From Gemmatimonadales bacterium (GTDB taxonomy: Bacteria > Gemmatimonadota > Gemmatimonadetes > Palauibacterales > Palauibacteraceae): a DNA stretch of 20,155 nt. The position numbers and the translations under genes were made by a program. Below, piece by piece: positions 1-6,677 of the stretch; within the stretch, counting starts at the first letter, position 1; each line of letters opens with the position of its first letter. The notes below the pieces were generated by a model. The model was not told where the DNA came from, made no database searches, and saw only the letters and a list, made by a program, of their open reading frames with translations. The stretch spans positions 1 through 20,155 of the forward strand of contig DAOVWI010000019.1 of assembly GCA_030636765.1 (NCBI GenBank), written 5' to 3'.

Positions 1-248
1 CGCGAGCTCCTCCGGCGGCGCTAGCTTCCATGGAGAGGCCAGCTTTCACGAAGGGCACCTACTCCCTCCGCTGTATGCGGTATTAGTCCAGGTTTCCCTG
101 GGTTGTCCCCCGCCACCGGGTAGATCGCTCACGTGTTACTCACCCGTCCGCCGCTGTACTCACCCCCGAAGGGGGTTTCTCGCACGACTTGCATGTGTTA
201 AGCACGCCGCCAGCGTTCGTCCTGAGCCAGGATCAAACTCTCCAAGAT
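1..248 (-). rRNA. rrs: 16S ribosomal RNA, 5' end (partial)
   Basis: The reverse complement holds the near-universal 16S 5' sequence: the 27F primer site lies at 222-241, followed by the conserved stretch reading GAACGCTGGCGGCGTGC and AACACATGCAAGTCG. A CCCCC-TTCG-GGGGG helix follows, then the conserved GGACGGGTGAGTAACACGTG region. The gene runs off the left edge, so only about 250 nt are present. The mature 5' end near 248 is set by homology to E. coli numbering and may be off by a few bases. The short segment fits Gemmatimonadota or a related phylum, but it is too short to assign by eye. Confidence 0.97.
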
Positions 249-440
249 TGAAGAGCTTGGCGCGAGGCACGGCGGCCGAAGCCACCACACAACGCACCAG
301 GTCTGTTCGAACGCTTCGGGCCACCGACCGCACGCTCGAGGCGCGCGCGTCGGGGCTTCTCGCGTCGGAATCCATGCACTTTGGTTCCTCGTGGACGCTC
401 GGGAAGTGATGCCCGAGGCCCGTTGAGGCCCGTCACGCCA

Positions 441-489
441 CTCACACCTTCTTGTCAAAAAGCAGTCGCGACGGTGAGCCCGTCGCGAC
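441..489 (-). promoter_or_regulatory. rRNA antitermination site (boxB-boxA-boxC-like)
   Basis: Reading the minus strand just after the promoter, a perfect 10-bp stem with a 5-nt loop (465-489; arms CCGTCGCGAC-side and its complement) is followed directly by TGCTTTTTGACA (453-464). That closely matches the bacterial boxA consensus TGCTCTTTRACA. Then comes GGTGTGAG (441-448), similar to boxC. The order hairpin, boxA, boxC is the order in E. coli rrn leaders. BoxA binds NusB-NusE to make polymerase resist termination. The hairpin plus T-run could also be read as an intrinsic terminator, but its place just after an rRNA promoter and the flanking A/C bases of boxA favour antitermination. Confidence 0.72.
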
Positions 490-499
490 GGGAATCGTC

Positions 500-528
500 A
501 GTCTAGCCTCAAAATCCCTACATGTCAA
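500..528 (-). promoter_or_regulatory. Probable rRNA operon promoter
   Basis: On the minus strand a perfect -35 box TTGACA (523-528) is followed after exactly 17 bp by TAGACT (500-505; four of six match TATAAT). Transcription would start near 493, about 245 nt before mature 16S. It is the best promoter-like pair found in the window and sits where an rRNA promoter is expected. Confidence 0.72.
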
Positions 529-716
529 GGAGTTCGGCCGACTGACGCGCCGCCCGCATCGCCATGTCTCGCCGCGCCTCAGGGCTGAAGCACACGTGCT
601 CACCCGACCCACGGTTTCGGCTCTACGGGAACGAACCCTTATAGTCCGACGCAGGCCGAAAGTTCCCCCGGGAAAGGGCCGCACTGTCGACTACGGACGG
701 ACGAGGGACCCACTGC

Positions 717-2660
717 TTACCGGATCAGGTACAGCCGCGTCTGCGGCGCCAGGACCCACCGGATCTTCCCTTCTCCATCCATCGCAGCCTCTTCCTCCAG
801 AGCCATGCGCACGCCCTCTCCACCCCACTCGGGAACGGGCGTCGTGGCCTGGAGCTCGATGGAGAACCAGGAGTCCGGGCGAATCGGGACATCTCCCCGT
901 CCCGGGACACCCTGCTGGCGGTCCCACAGCCCGATGAGCGGACCCGCTCCGTGACCGTGATCTCCGATCGGGTGCGTGTATACGGTGCCCTTGATGCCCT
1001 CCGAGAGCATGCGGGCTCGCGCGCTCGCGAGCACCTCGTTTCCCGTTCGGCCGGCCTGCATCTCGGCCAGCAGGATCTCCTGGAGACGGTTGGCTCGACC
1101 GAGGGCCCCGATCAACCCGGCCGGTGCTTCCGTCTCACCGGGTCTCAACACATACGCCATGTGCTGCGTGTCGGTGTTCAGGCCGAGGGCACTGATGCCG
1201 AAGTCGGTGTGGAGCACATCACCCCGCACGATGACCGGATTCGCGGAATCGGCCATCGATGTCCCCCTGCGCTGGACACTGATCGAGGGCTGGAACCAGA
1301 CCCCGAGGCCGAGGTCGGCCACCCGCTGGCGCATCCACCACACGACGTCATCCGTCCGGGTCACGCCCGGCTCGACGACCTCGCCCGAGAGCGCGCTCCG
1401 GATGATCGAGTGGGCCAGCTCCATGAGCTTGACGTACGCCGGCATCATCTCCGGCAGGCGCTCCGCCAGGTAATCGAGAGCCAGCCGTTCCCGCAGCACG
1501 ATCCGCTCCAGGTACCGCCCCTCGAGCGCTTCCTCCAGACCCTCCCGCTCGCCCGCGCTCAGTCCGTCCGAGAACGCGTGCGTCCGCGAGATGTTCAGGG
1601 CGATCGTCTGCGGATCGCACTGCTCAACGATCGGGTAAAGAAGCTTCCACTGCTCCGCGCCAAACGGCTCGGCCCGCCGGGTGCGACCGCCGGCCGCACC
1701 GCGCGGAGCACCCTGCTCCCGAACCACCCTGTACAGCCCACCCTGCGAGGCTCCGCCAATCGCGATCCGCTCGAAGCCTTCCTCTCCCCGGTCGCAGAAC
1801 ACGTAGATGGTCCGCCGCCGGGCGGCCATCGTCGGTGGGGAGACGAGCGCGCGGAACACAGGATCCTCGTTGTACTCCCGCATGGGAATGATCCACATCC
1901 CAACGTCATGCTCCCGCATGAGCCGGGGGAGGACGCGGCGGAGCCTGAGCTCCAGCCACTCCCGCCGCAGGGCCGCCCGCTCGGCTTGCGTGCCGAGCGG
2001 GCGTTCGCCTGGGACCGCCGCCAGGGCGCCGACATCCGTCGCCCCGTACCGCGCCCGCAGCTTACGCACCGGGCCGGCCGGAGGCACCACCACCACATAG
2101 AGGTTCTCGTACTCGTCATCGGCAATCGGAGGAACGGTGCCGCCGCCGAGCGCCTCGATGATCAGGGGCACCGTGTTGCTGTGGCCCACGACGAGAACCG
2201 TCTCGCCATCATGCTCCGCGAGGAGGTGGCCCGCGAGGGCGGCGGCATGCTCCTCGACAGGAGCGGCCGCTTCGAAAACCGTGACGGGAAGTCCGAAGCG
2301 GTCGGCGGCGGGGGCCGCCGTCTCCCGCGTGCGCCGGAACTGGGTCGCGTACGCCGCGTCAAGCACGGTTCCCTCGAGCGCCTCAGCCAGCTCCCGCGCA
2401 CGCTCCATCCCCTCGGCCGTCAGCCGCGGATCGTCGCCGGCTTCCTTCTCCGCGTGCCTGACGAGGATGAATGTAGTGGTGTGGTGGGGTCGCTCTCCGG
2501 TAGCGAGGGCAGCAGCTCCTGCGGCCGGCGGCTCCTGCGCCCGGATCGGGCCGGAGCCCCAGGGGGCAGCTGCGACGAGAAGCGCGATAAGGAGGGCGGA
2601 TCTGCTACCTCCGCACCACACGTCTCCCCTCCTCATCCACCGAGCTCGCGAAGGCTTCAT
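717..2660 (-). CDS. Exported histidine phosphatase-M24 peptidase fusion
   Basis: The 647-aa protein begins with a basic segment and a hydrophobic stretch (LLIALLVAAAP) ending near an AQ cleavage site, so it is probably exported. Residues about 60-200 form a SixA/phosphoglycerate-mutase-like histidine phosphatase domain: LVRHAEK carries the phospho-accepting His, RRTRETA and VVGHSNTVP the other pocket residues. From about residue 230 to the end it resembles creatinase/aminopeptidase-P (M24) proteins: HTDFG and NTDTQHM supply the two metal Asp, GHGAGPLIG the His, FSIELQA one Glu, and the GVRMALEEE region probably the last Glu. The start at 2660 is chosen because ATGA overlaps the stop of the upstream bacilliredoxin gene, and because an earlier in-frame start at 2717 lies inside that gene. 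M24 enzymes cleave Xaa-Pro bonds or related C-N bonds; the real substrate is unknown. The phosphatase part may have been added to a stand-alone M24 protein. Confidence 0.86.
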   Translation of the reverse strand: MKPSRARWMRRGDVWCGGSRSALLIALLVAAAPWGSGPIRAQEPPAAGAAALATGERPHHTTTFILVRHAEKEAGDDPRLTAEGMERARELAEALEGTVLDAAYATQFRRTRETAAPAADRFGLPVTVFEAAAPVEEHAAALAGHLLAEHDGETVLVVGHSNTVPLIIEALGGGTVPPIADDEYENLYVVVVPPAGPVRKLRARYGATDVGALAAVPGERPLGTQAERAALRREWLELRLRRVLPRLMREHDVGMWIIPMREYNEDPVFRALVSPPTMAARRRTIYVFCDRGEEGFERIAIGGASQGGLYRVVREQGAPRGAAGGRTRRAEPFGAEQWKLLYPIVEQCDPQTIALNISRTHAFSDGLSAGEREGLEEALEGRYLERIVLRERLALDYLAERLPEMMPAYVKLMELAHSIIRSALSGEVVEPGVTRTDDVVWWMRQRVADLGLGVWFQPSISVQRRGTSMADSANPVIVRGDVLHTDFGISALGLNTDTQHMAYVLRPGETEAPAGLIGALGRANRLQEILLAEMQAGRTGNEVLASARARMLSEGIKGTVYTHPIGDHGHGAGPLIGLWDRQQGVPGRGDVPIRPDSWFSIELQATTPVPEWGGEGVRMALEEEAAMDGEGKIRWVLAPQTRLYLIR

Positions 2661-2980
2661 TCCGAGGTGTTCGCCTCCAATGCCCTCGCCGAGATGCCCA
2701 GGTGCGACGCATGCCACTGCGTCCGGCCGCCCCGCATCACGATGACCTGGGGGGAGGCGTGGGGAACGCCGGACCTCTCCGAAAGAACGTTGGATAGCTC
2801 GCGCCGGGCGATCACGTCTATGAGATACACTGGCGGCGCCCCCTCCACCCCCGCGTACTTCTCTAGCTGCCGCATCGCCCGGGTGCTCATCCAGCAGCGC
2901 GGGCTGTGCTTGTAGAACACGGCCGGCTGCTCGCGCAGAGCTTCCTCAAGCTCGTCGCTCGAATCCAGTTCTCTGATCAT
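2657..2980 (-). CDS. ytxJ: YtxJ/BrxC-type monothiol bacilliredoxin
   Basis: The 107-aa protein has a thioredoxin-like fold pattern with FYKHSPRCWMS at residues 22-32. The YtxJ family (DUF2847) carries a KHS-x-x-C-x-x-S signature, and Cys29 would be its single reactive thiol. Later segments VYLIDV and SPQVIVMRGG match the cis-Pro strand and following strand of thioredoxin folds. In Firmicutes these proteins remove bacillithiol from modified protein cysteines in the cytoplasm. An AAGGA motif lies a few bases before the ATG. Its stop overlaps the start of the exported M24 fusion gene (ATGA), implying translational coupling. No bacillithiol synthesis gene is visible here, so the thiol partner is an inference. 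Confidence 0.8.
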   Translation of the reverse strand: MIRELDSSDELEEALREQPAVFYKHSPRCWMSTRAMRQLEKYAGVEGAPPVYLIDVIARRELSNVLSERSGVPHASPQVIVMRGGRTQWHASHLGISARALEANTSE

Positions 2981-3281
2981 CTCCGAATCCTTCGGAATCG
3001 CTGGCGCCCTTCTCCTAACGCTACTTGGCTCTTCCTCCGTGGCAGCGCAACCCCGCGGCGTTGCTCCTCTTCCTGCGCACCGTTCGTCGAGGAGATCGCC
3101 CTCGATCCCTGCACATTGCGAGCCCCATCCCGGGCGAGGGCCCGGAGCGGCCGAGCTGCCACGCCCCGTAATCGGTTGACGCCACTTCTATTACGGCACT
3201 CCACCCGCCGTGCGGCACGTTCCGTGACTGACAGGTCGGGCGGAAGATCGCCGCGTGAGCCAAACCCGATGGAGGAAGATC
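2981..3281. other. Divergent intergenic region, nothing identified
   Basis: About 300 bp separate the divergent bacilliredoxin gene (minus) and coiled-coil gene (plus). Promoters for both should be here, but I find no convincing -35/-10 pair. A TTGACG at about 3177 has no matching -10. Reading frames crossing it are arginine-rich and show no known motif. Confidence 0.5.
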
Positions 3282-3605
3282 ATGGGCGACCGGGAGTACC
3301 GGGACGAGCTACTCGATGCGAGCTACGAGGCTGTGAAGCTCGAGCTCGAGAACACCGAGAAGGACCTCGAGCGGCTGAAGCAGAGGGCCGAGAAGCTACA
3401 CGCGGCCGTAGGCGCGTTGACGGAGCTTCTGCCGGAACGAGCTCGGGAGCAAGAACAGACGCGGGGGCAGGCTGACGCGGTACCCCGCTTCCTGCGCGAA
3501 AAGGACGGTTCCGACGCCTCCAAGGGACGCGACGGATCCCGTCACCGAGACAGCTCGGCGCGCTCCAGCAAGCCCGTCACCGAGGCGGTTCGCGCTTCGG
3601 CGTAG
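3282..3605 (+). CDS. Small coiled-coil protein, unknown function
   Basis: This 107-aa protein begins MGDREYRDELL. A strong ribosome-binding site, GGAGGAAG, lies just before the ATG at 3282; the GTG at 3255 has no comparable site. Residues about 8-58 are rich in E, K, L and R with heptad spacing (LELENTEKDLERLKQRAEKL) and should form a coiled coil. The last 45 residues are polar, rich in Ser, Arg and Asp, and probably disordered. There is no signal peptide or membrane segment, so it is probably cytoplasmic. I do not recognise a family. It stands alone, followed by a palindrome and a hairpin before a convergent gene. Confidence 0.65.
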   Translation: MGDREYRDELLDASYEAVKLELENTEKDLERLKQRAEKLHAAVGALTELLPERAREQEQTRGQADAVPRFLREKDGSDASKGRDGSRHRDSSARSSKPVTEAVRASA

Positions 3606-3636
3606 CTTCGACGGCAAAGGTTTCAGGCTCGCCCAG

Positions 3637-3648
3637 GCTGGCGCCAGC
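3637..3648. repeat. 12-bp perfect palindrome
   Basis: GCTGGCGCCAGC is its own reverse complement and lies in the convergent gap after the coiled-coil gene. It could be a dimeric protein site or simply part of transcript-end structure. Confidence 0.4.
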
Positions 3649-3673
3649 TGGCCGACGTGAGTCGGGAGGCTCG

Positions 3674-3705
3674 AGGAGTGGGCATCTGGCTCCATGTCCA
3701 CTCCT
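3674..3705. terminator. Hairpin in convergent gap, possible terminator
   Basis: AGGAGTGG (3674-3681) pairs perfectly with CCACTCCT (3698-3705), with a further CAT/ATG pairing inside the loop. It lies between two converging genes (stops at 3605 and 3726). Neither strand has a proper T-run after the stem, so intrinsic termination is doubtful. Confidence 0.35.
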
Positions 3706-3725
3706 TCCTCCCACCCTATCGCGCC

Positions 3726-4007
3726 TCATTCCGCCCGCGACAGCCTCCGCCGGATCTCGCCAGCATACTCCGGAAAATAGCGCCCGATCACCGATATCTC
3801 GAAGCGCCGGAGGATCGCTTCCTTCGGCTCCCGCTCGAGGAGAAAGCCGAACGACTCCTCCAGCAGCCTCTCGGCCGTGACTCCTCCGCCGAATCGCTCG
3901 AGCGCCGCGGCATCGACCGTCACCGCATGACGGGTCGACCCTCCCGCTTCTCTCACCTCGACCAGGTACTCGTCGCCCGACTCGTGGGTAACCGTGATCT
4001 CAGCCAT
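3726..4007 (-). CDS. 93-aa conserved-looking protein, unknown function
   Basis: The protein begins MAEITVTHESGDEYLVEV. The N-terminal half alternates beta-strand-like segments, and the C-terminal half is helical, with LLEESFGFLLEREPKEAILRRF and RYFPEYAGEIRRRL. The start at 4007 is chosen over one at 4121 because the longer form would translate the tRNA-His gene; an AGGAG lies about 10 nt before this ATG. It has no signal peptide, membrane segment or known catalytic motif. It resembles small uncharacterised proteins of high-GC bacteria, from memory only. It lies 22 nt behind the tail of the tRNA-His terminator, leaving little room for its own promoter, so it may be expressed by read-through. 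Confidence 0.72.
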   Translation of the reverse strand: MAEITVTHESGDEYLVEVREAGGSTRHAVTVDAAALERFGGGVTAERLLEESFGFLLEREPKEAILRRFEISVIGRYFPEYAGEIRRRLSRAE

Positions 4008-4029
4008 TCCGATCCGATCTCCTGTTCTT

Positions 4030-4067
4030 TCAAAGCAAGAAAGCCCCGCCGCAAGTTTGGGCGGGGC
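4030..4067 (-). terminator. Intrinsic terminator after tRNA-His
   Basis: On the minus strand an 8-bp GC-rich stem (GCCCCGCC at 4043-4050 against GGCGGGGC at 4060-4067, 9-nt loop) is followed by TTTCTTGCTTT. It lies 14 nt after the tRNA end and before the 93-aa gene. Confidence 0.75.
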
Positions 4068-4081
4068 CTTCGCTTCCACAG

Positions 4082-4156
4082 GGTGAGCGACGGGAATCGA
4101 ACCCGCGACCTCCAGGGCCACAACCTGGCGCTCTAACCGACTGAGCTACGCCCACC
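4082..4156 (-). tRNA. tRNA-His (anticodon GTG)
   Basis: The minus strand folds as a complete cloverleaf. The acceptor stem is GTGGGCG with CGCTCAC (one G-U pair), the D arm contains AGCTCAGTCGGTTAGAGC, and the T arm is GCGGG-TTCGAAT-CCCGT. The anticodon stem CCAGG/CCTGG encloses TTGTGGC, with anticodon GTG. Position -1 is an encoded G opposite C73, the hallmark recognised by histidyl-tRNA synthetase. The 3' CCA is not encoded (the DNA reads CCT after position 72), so CCA-adding enzyme is needed. Confidence 0.97.
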
Positions 4157-4190
4157 ACGCTTCCGGCGGCCGGGGTTGCCGCCACGCCTC

Positions 4191-4218
4191 AATGTATCCT
4201 GATAAGGTAGGCCGGCAA
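4191..4218 (-). promoter_or_regulatory. Candidate promoter for tRNA-His
   Basis: TTGCCG (4213-4218) and TACATT (4191-4196), each four of six to consensus, are spaced 16 bp on the minus strand, ending 34 bp before the tRNA. It overlaps the region just upstream of ychF, so the two promoters are back to back. Confidence 0.45.
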
Positions 4219-4242
4219 CTAAGTTCCGATTACCTTCCCGCC

Positions 4243-5346
4243 GTGGCCAAGCTATCGATCGGTATCGTTGGACTGCCAAACGCGGGCAAGTCGACCCTCT
4301 TCCGGGCGCTCACCTCCGTCGTGGTGCCGGCCGAGAGCTATCCGTTCTGCACGATCGAGCCGAATGTGGGCATCGTCGCGGTGCCGGACCCGCGCCTGGA
4401 CCGGCTGGCCGAGCTCGTGAGTCCGCCGAAGGTGACGCCCGCGGTGGTGGAGTTCGTCGACATCGCCGGCCTCGTGGAGGGTGCCTCCCGGGGCGAAGGC
4501 CTCGGCAACCGTTTTCTCCAGCACATCCGGGAGGTCGACGCCATCGCTCACGTCGTTCGGCTGTTCGAGGACGGGGCGGTCGCCCGCGTGTCCTCGGAGG
4601 GAGATCCCGGGCGGGACCGTGAGCTGGTGGAGACCGAGCTCGCGCTGGCCGACCTCGAGCTCGTGGAGAAGCACCTGGACCGGCTGAAGCGGAAGGCGCG
4701 CTCCGGCGACCGCGAGTCGAGGGAGACGCTTCCACTGATCGGTCGTCTCCGCGAGAGCCTCGAGCTGGGCGAGCCGGCCCGCCGCCTGCCGCTGACCGAC
4801 ACGGAGCGGCACAGGCTCCGCTCTCTCAACCTGCTCACTCTCAAGCCCTCCATGTACGTGGCCAACGTGGACGAGGACTTCTGGAACGACCCTCCCGAGA
4901 CGTTCGAGGCTCTGATGGCCTCGGTTCGCCGGGAGGATCCCGAGGCGATCGTGCTGCCGGTCTCCTCCCAACTCGAGGCGGAGCTCGGCGATCTGGCCGT
5001 CGAGGAGCGAGAGGAGTACCTGGAGGCGATCGGAGCTGCGGAATCCGGCCTCGAGAAGTTGATCCGCGCGGGCTACCGGTTGCTGGGACTCATCACGTTC
5101 TTCACGTTCAACGAGAACGAGCTGCGGGCGTGGACGATCCCCGAAGGTGCCCACGCCCCGGAGGCGGCGGGCGCTGTCCACACCGATTTCGAGCAGAAGT
5201 TCATCCGGGCCGAAACGATCCATTTCGAGGAGTTCGAGCGCTTCGGCTCCGTGAAGGCGGCCCGGGAGGGCGGAGCCGTGCGCTCCGAGGGGAGAGAGTA
5301 CGTGGTCCGGGACGGGGACATCCTCCTGTTCCGTACCGGCACATGA
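4243..5346 (+). CDS. ychF: YchF/OLA1-type P-loop ATPase
   Basis: The 367-aa protein is a full-length member of the universally conserved YchF branch of Obg-like P-loop NTPases. The P-loop GLPNAGKS lies at residues 10-17, and a switch II motif DIAGL at 73-77. NVDE at 208-211 is the altered G4 motif that goes with ATP rather than GTP use. A coiled-coil insertion lies around 125-195, and a C-terminal TGS-like domain runs from about 275. It binds ribosomes and is linked to translation and oxidative stress responses. I chose GTG at 4243 because family members begin a few residues before the P-loop; the ATG at 4192 would add 17 unrelated residues and sits over the tRNA-His promoter. No clear ribosome-binding site precedes the GTG, so a leaderless or weakly initiated message is possible. 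Confidence 0.97.
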   Translation: MAKLSIGIVGLPNAGKSTLFRALTSVVVPAESYPFCTIEPNVGIVAVPDPRLDRLAELVSPPKVTPAVVEFVDIAGLVEGASRGEGLGNRFLQHIREVDAIAHVVRLFEDGAVARVSSEGDPGRDRELVETELALADLELVEKHLDRLKRKARSGDRESRETLPLIGRLRESLELGEPARRLPLTDTERHRLRSLNLLTLKPSMYVANVDEDFWNDPPETFEALMASVRREDPEAIVLPVSSQLEAELGDLAVEEREEYLEAIGAAESGLEKLIRAGYRLLGLITFFTFNENELRAWTIPEGAHAPEAAGAVHTDFEQKFIRAETIHFEEFERFGSVKAAREGGAVRSEGREYVVRDGDILLFRTGT

Positions 5347-5431
5347 CGTCAGGGGGAGCGGAGCCGGAGCCCGAGAAGGAAACCCTGGGGCCTCCCTTTT
5401 CGTAGAAAGGCTAGAGGAGATGGAGTCTTAG

Positions 5432-5956
5432 ATGAACGAACGCGTTCCGGACGAACGATTGATGTACAAGGAGGGGCTGGGGTACGCCCTGTGGTGTCTG
5501 GTTTTTCTCGGCCTCGCCGGCGTGCACCGCATCTATCTGGGCAAGTACGGCACCGGGGTCATCTGGATGCTGACCTTCGGCCTCTTCGGGTTCGGCCAAT
5601 TGTTCGACCTCTTCCGCATGAAGTCCCTGATCATGGATGCCAACATCCGGGAAGGCTACCTGCCGCACCCGAGATACGCCCGGCAGCTCGGCTCGCCTGA
5701 GCCTCGCGGGAGCAAGCCCGAGCCCACCCTGACCCAGCAGCTTCTGAGCGCCGCCCGGGCGAACGGGGGGACGCTGACCGTCACGCAGGGGGTCGCCGCG
5801 ACGGGCCTTACCTTCAAGGAGGTGGAGGAGGAGCTGACGGAGATGCTCGTCTCCGGCTACATCGACGTGGACAACGAGCCCACCACGGGCGTCGTGATCT
5901 ACCTCTTCCCGGGCCTTCTCACGGGTTCGGGCGAACCGGCCGCGCCGAGCGCGTAA
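5432..5956 (+). CDS. TM2-domain membrane protein with C-terminal helical domain
   Basis: The 174-aa protein starts with a TM2 domain. Two hydrophobic segments lie at about residues 16-34 and 42-60, with the characteristic GVHRIYLGKYGTGV turn and a following FGQLFDLFRM. After a proline-rich linker, residues about 100-165 (LTQQLLSAARANGGTLTVTQ, then EEVEEEL-like helix and SGYIDVDNE) look like a winged-helix-type fold, as found fused to some bacterial TM2 domains. A GGAG element lies upstream of the ATG. It sits 85 bp behind ychF on the same strand and could be co-transcribed. TM2 function in bacteria is poorly known; a membrane-anchored sensor or regulator is only a guess. Confidence 0.85.
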   Translation: MNERVPDERLMYKEGLGYALWCLVFLGLAGVHRIYLGKYGTGVIWMLTFGLFGFGQLFDLFRMKSLIMDANIREGYLPHPRYARQLGSPEPRGSKPEPTLTQQLLSAARANGGTLTVTQGVAATGLTFKEVEEELTEMLVSGYIDVDNEPTTGVVIYLFPGLLTGSGEPAAPSA

Positions 5957-6050
5957 GCCGGCCGCGCCGCGTGGGCGAGAGCCGCCGACGCCGAGCAGGG
6001 CCAGGCGCCGGGCGCCGAGCCGACCACGCCGAGCGCCGGGGCTTCCTGCC

Positions 6051-6485
6051 CTACCGGGTCAGGCCCTGAATGTAGTCCTTCATGTACCGGTTCTCGTCGA
6101 CCGCCTCGTGGCGACTGGCGTTGACCAGATCACCGATCGATACGATCCCGACCAGAGCCCCATCGCCCATGATGGGGAGGTGACGGATCCGGTTCTTCGT
6201 CATCACGCCCATCGCGTGGTGAATCTCATCGTCCGGCAGGCCGACGATGACATCCCGGGTCATGGCTTCCCGAATGCGCGTCGACGACAACAGCTCGGGA
6301 CCGCCAGCGCCGAGGCGAAGAACATCGCGCTCGCTGAGGATGCCCTGGATCGAGCTGCCTTCGACGATGACGACGGCACCGATGTTGTGCTCGACGAGCA
6401 CCTGCATTGCATCCAGTACCGTACCTTCGGACGAAGTCGTGACGACTTGGCGCCCCTTGGAATCGAGGATGTCGTGAATCCTCAT
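6051..6485 (-). CDS. Two-CBS-domain protein
   Basis: The 144-aa protein consists of little but a Bateman module. CBS1 spans about residues 8-62 (TVLDAMQVLVEHNIGAVVIV, then GILSERDVLR), and CBS2 about 74-130 (DEIHHAMGVMTKNRIRHLPI, then GIVSIGDLV). Such pairs bind adenine nucleotides such as AMP, ATP or NAD and usually sense energy state. Here there is no attached enzyme or channel, so a partner protein is likely. The start at 6485 follows an excellent ribosome-binding site, GGGAGGTAGCC; longer in-frame readings upstream run antisense to hemQ and are rejected. It is divergent from hemQ with a candidate promoter at 6560-6587. Confidence 0.93.
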   Translation of the reverse strand: MRIHDILDSKGRQVVTTSSEGTVLDAMQVLVEHNIGAVVIVEGSSIQGILSERDVLRLGAGGPELLSSTRIREAMTRDVIVGLPDDEIHHAMGVMTKNRIRHLPIMGDGALVGIVSIGDLVNASRHEAVDENRYMKDYIQGLTR

Positions 6486-6559
6486 GGCTACCTCCCGGGC
6501 GAGAGCGGCGGGCTCGGCACGAACCATAACAGCGGCTTCGCGTACACGCCTAATCCTAT

Positions 6560-6587
6560 AACATAAATCTGGACGCCCTTCAGGCAA
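6560..6587 (-). promoter_or_regulatory. Candidate promoter of the CBS gene
   Basis: TTGCCT (6582-6587) and TATGTT (6560-6565), four of six matches each, are spaced 16 bp on the minus strand in a locally AT-rich patch. The start codon is about 75 bp downstream. Confidence 0.45.
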
Positions 6588-6677
6588 GCGGGCCGCCAGC
6601 GACCAAACGCCGCCGTTGACCGATGTGCTCCTTCGCGCGACGTTGCTCGCACATTTCACCTGCGCACGGGAGAGAGG

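Larger units (their letters stand above)
249..716 (-). other. rRNA operon leader and upstream region, no protein gene
   Basis: This 468-bp stretch lies between the stop codon of the M24 fusion gene and the 16S gene, both on minus. It holds the rRNA promoter (500-528), the antitermination-like site (441-489) and about 190 nt of GC-rich precursor that would pair with sequence beyond 16S during processing. A second, weaker -10-like hexamer TATAAG lies at 638-643 with no good -35. I see no convincing terminator behind the M24 gene, so read-through into the rRNA operon is possible. Reading frames across this stretch show no known motif and look spurious. Confidence 0.7.

Noticed and set aside
465..489. 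Intrinsic terminator on the rRNA leader
   Set aside because: The hairpin plus T-run fits superficially, but it sits just after the promoter of an rRNA operon and the T-run belongs to a boxA match, so an antitermination site is preferred.
452..937. Plus-strand frame over the rRNA leader
   Set aside because: It overlaps the rRNA promoter and the end of the M24 gene, and its sequence is low-complexity Arg/Pro without motifs.
951..2915. Long plus-strand open frame of 654 codons
   Set aside because: It runs antisense to the fusion and bacilliredoxin genes, whose motifs are unmistakable; its product is rich in Arg, His and Pro with no motif, as expected for a shadow frame in GC-rich DNA.
4252..5223. 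Minus-strand frame opposite ychF
   Set aside because: It is a mirror of ychF codon structure with no motif, and ychF is certain.
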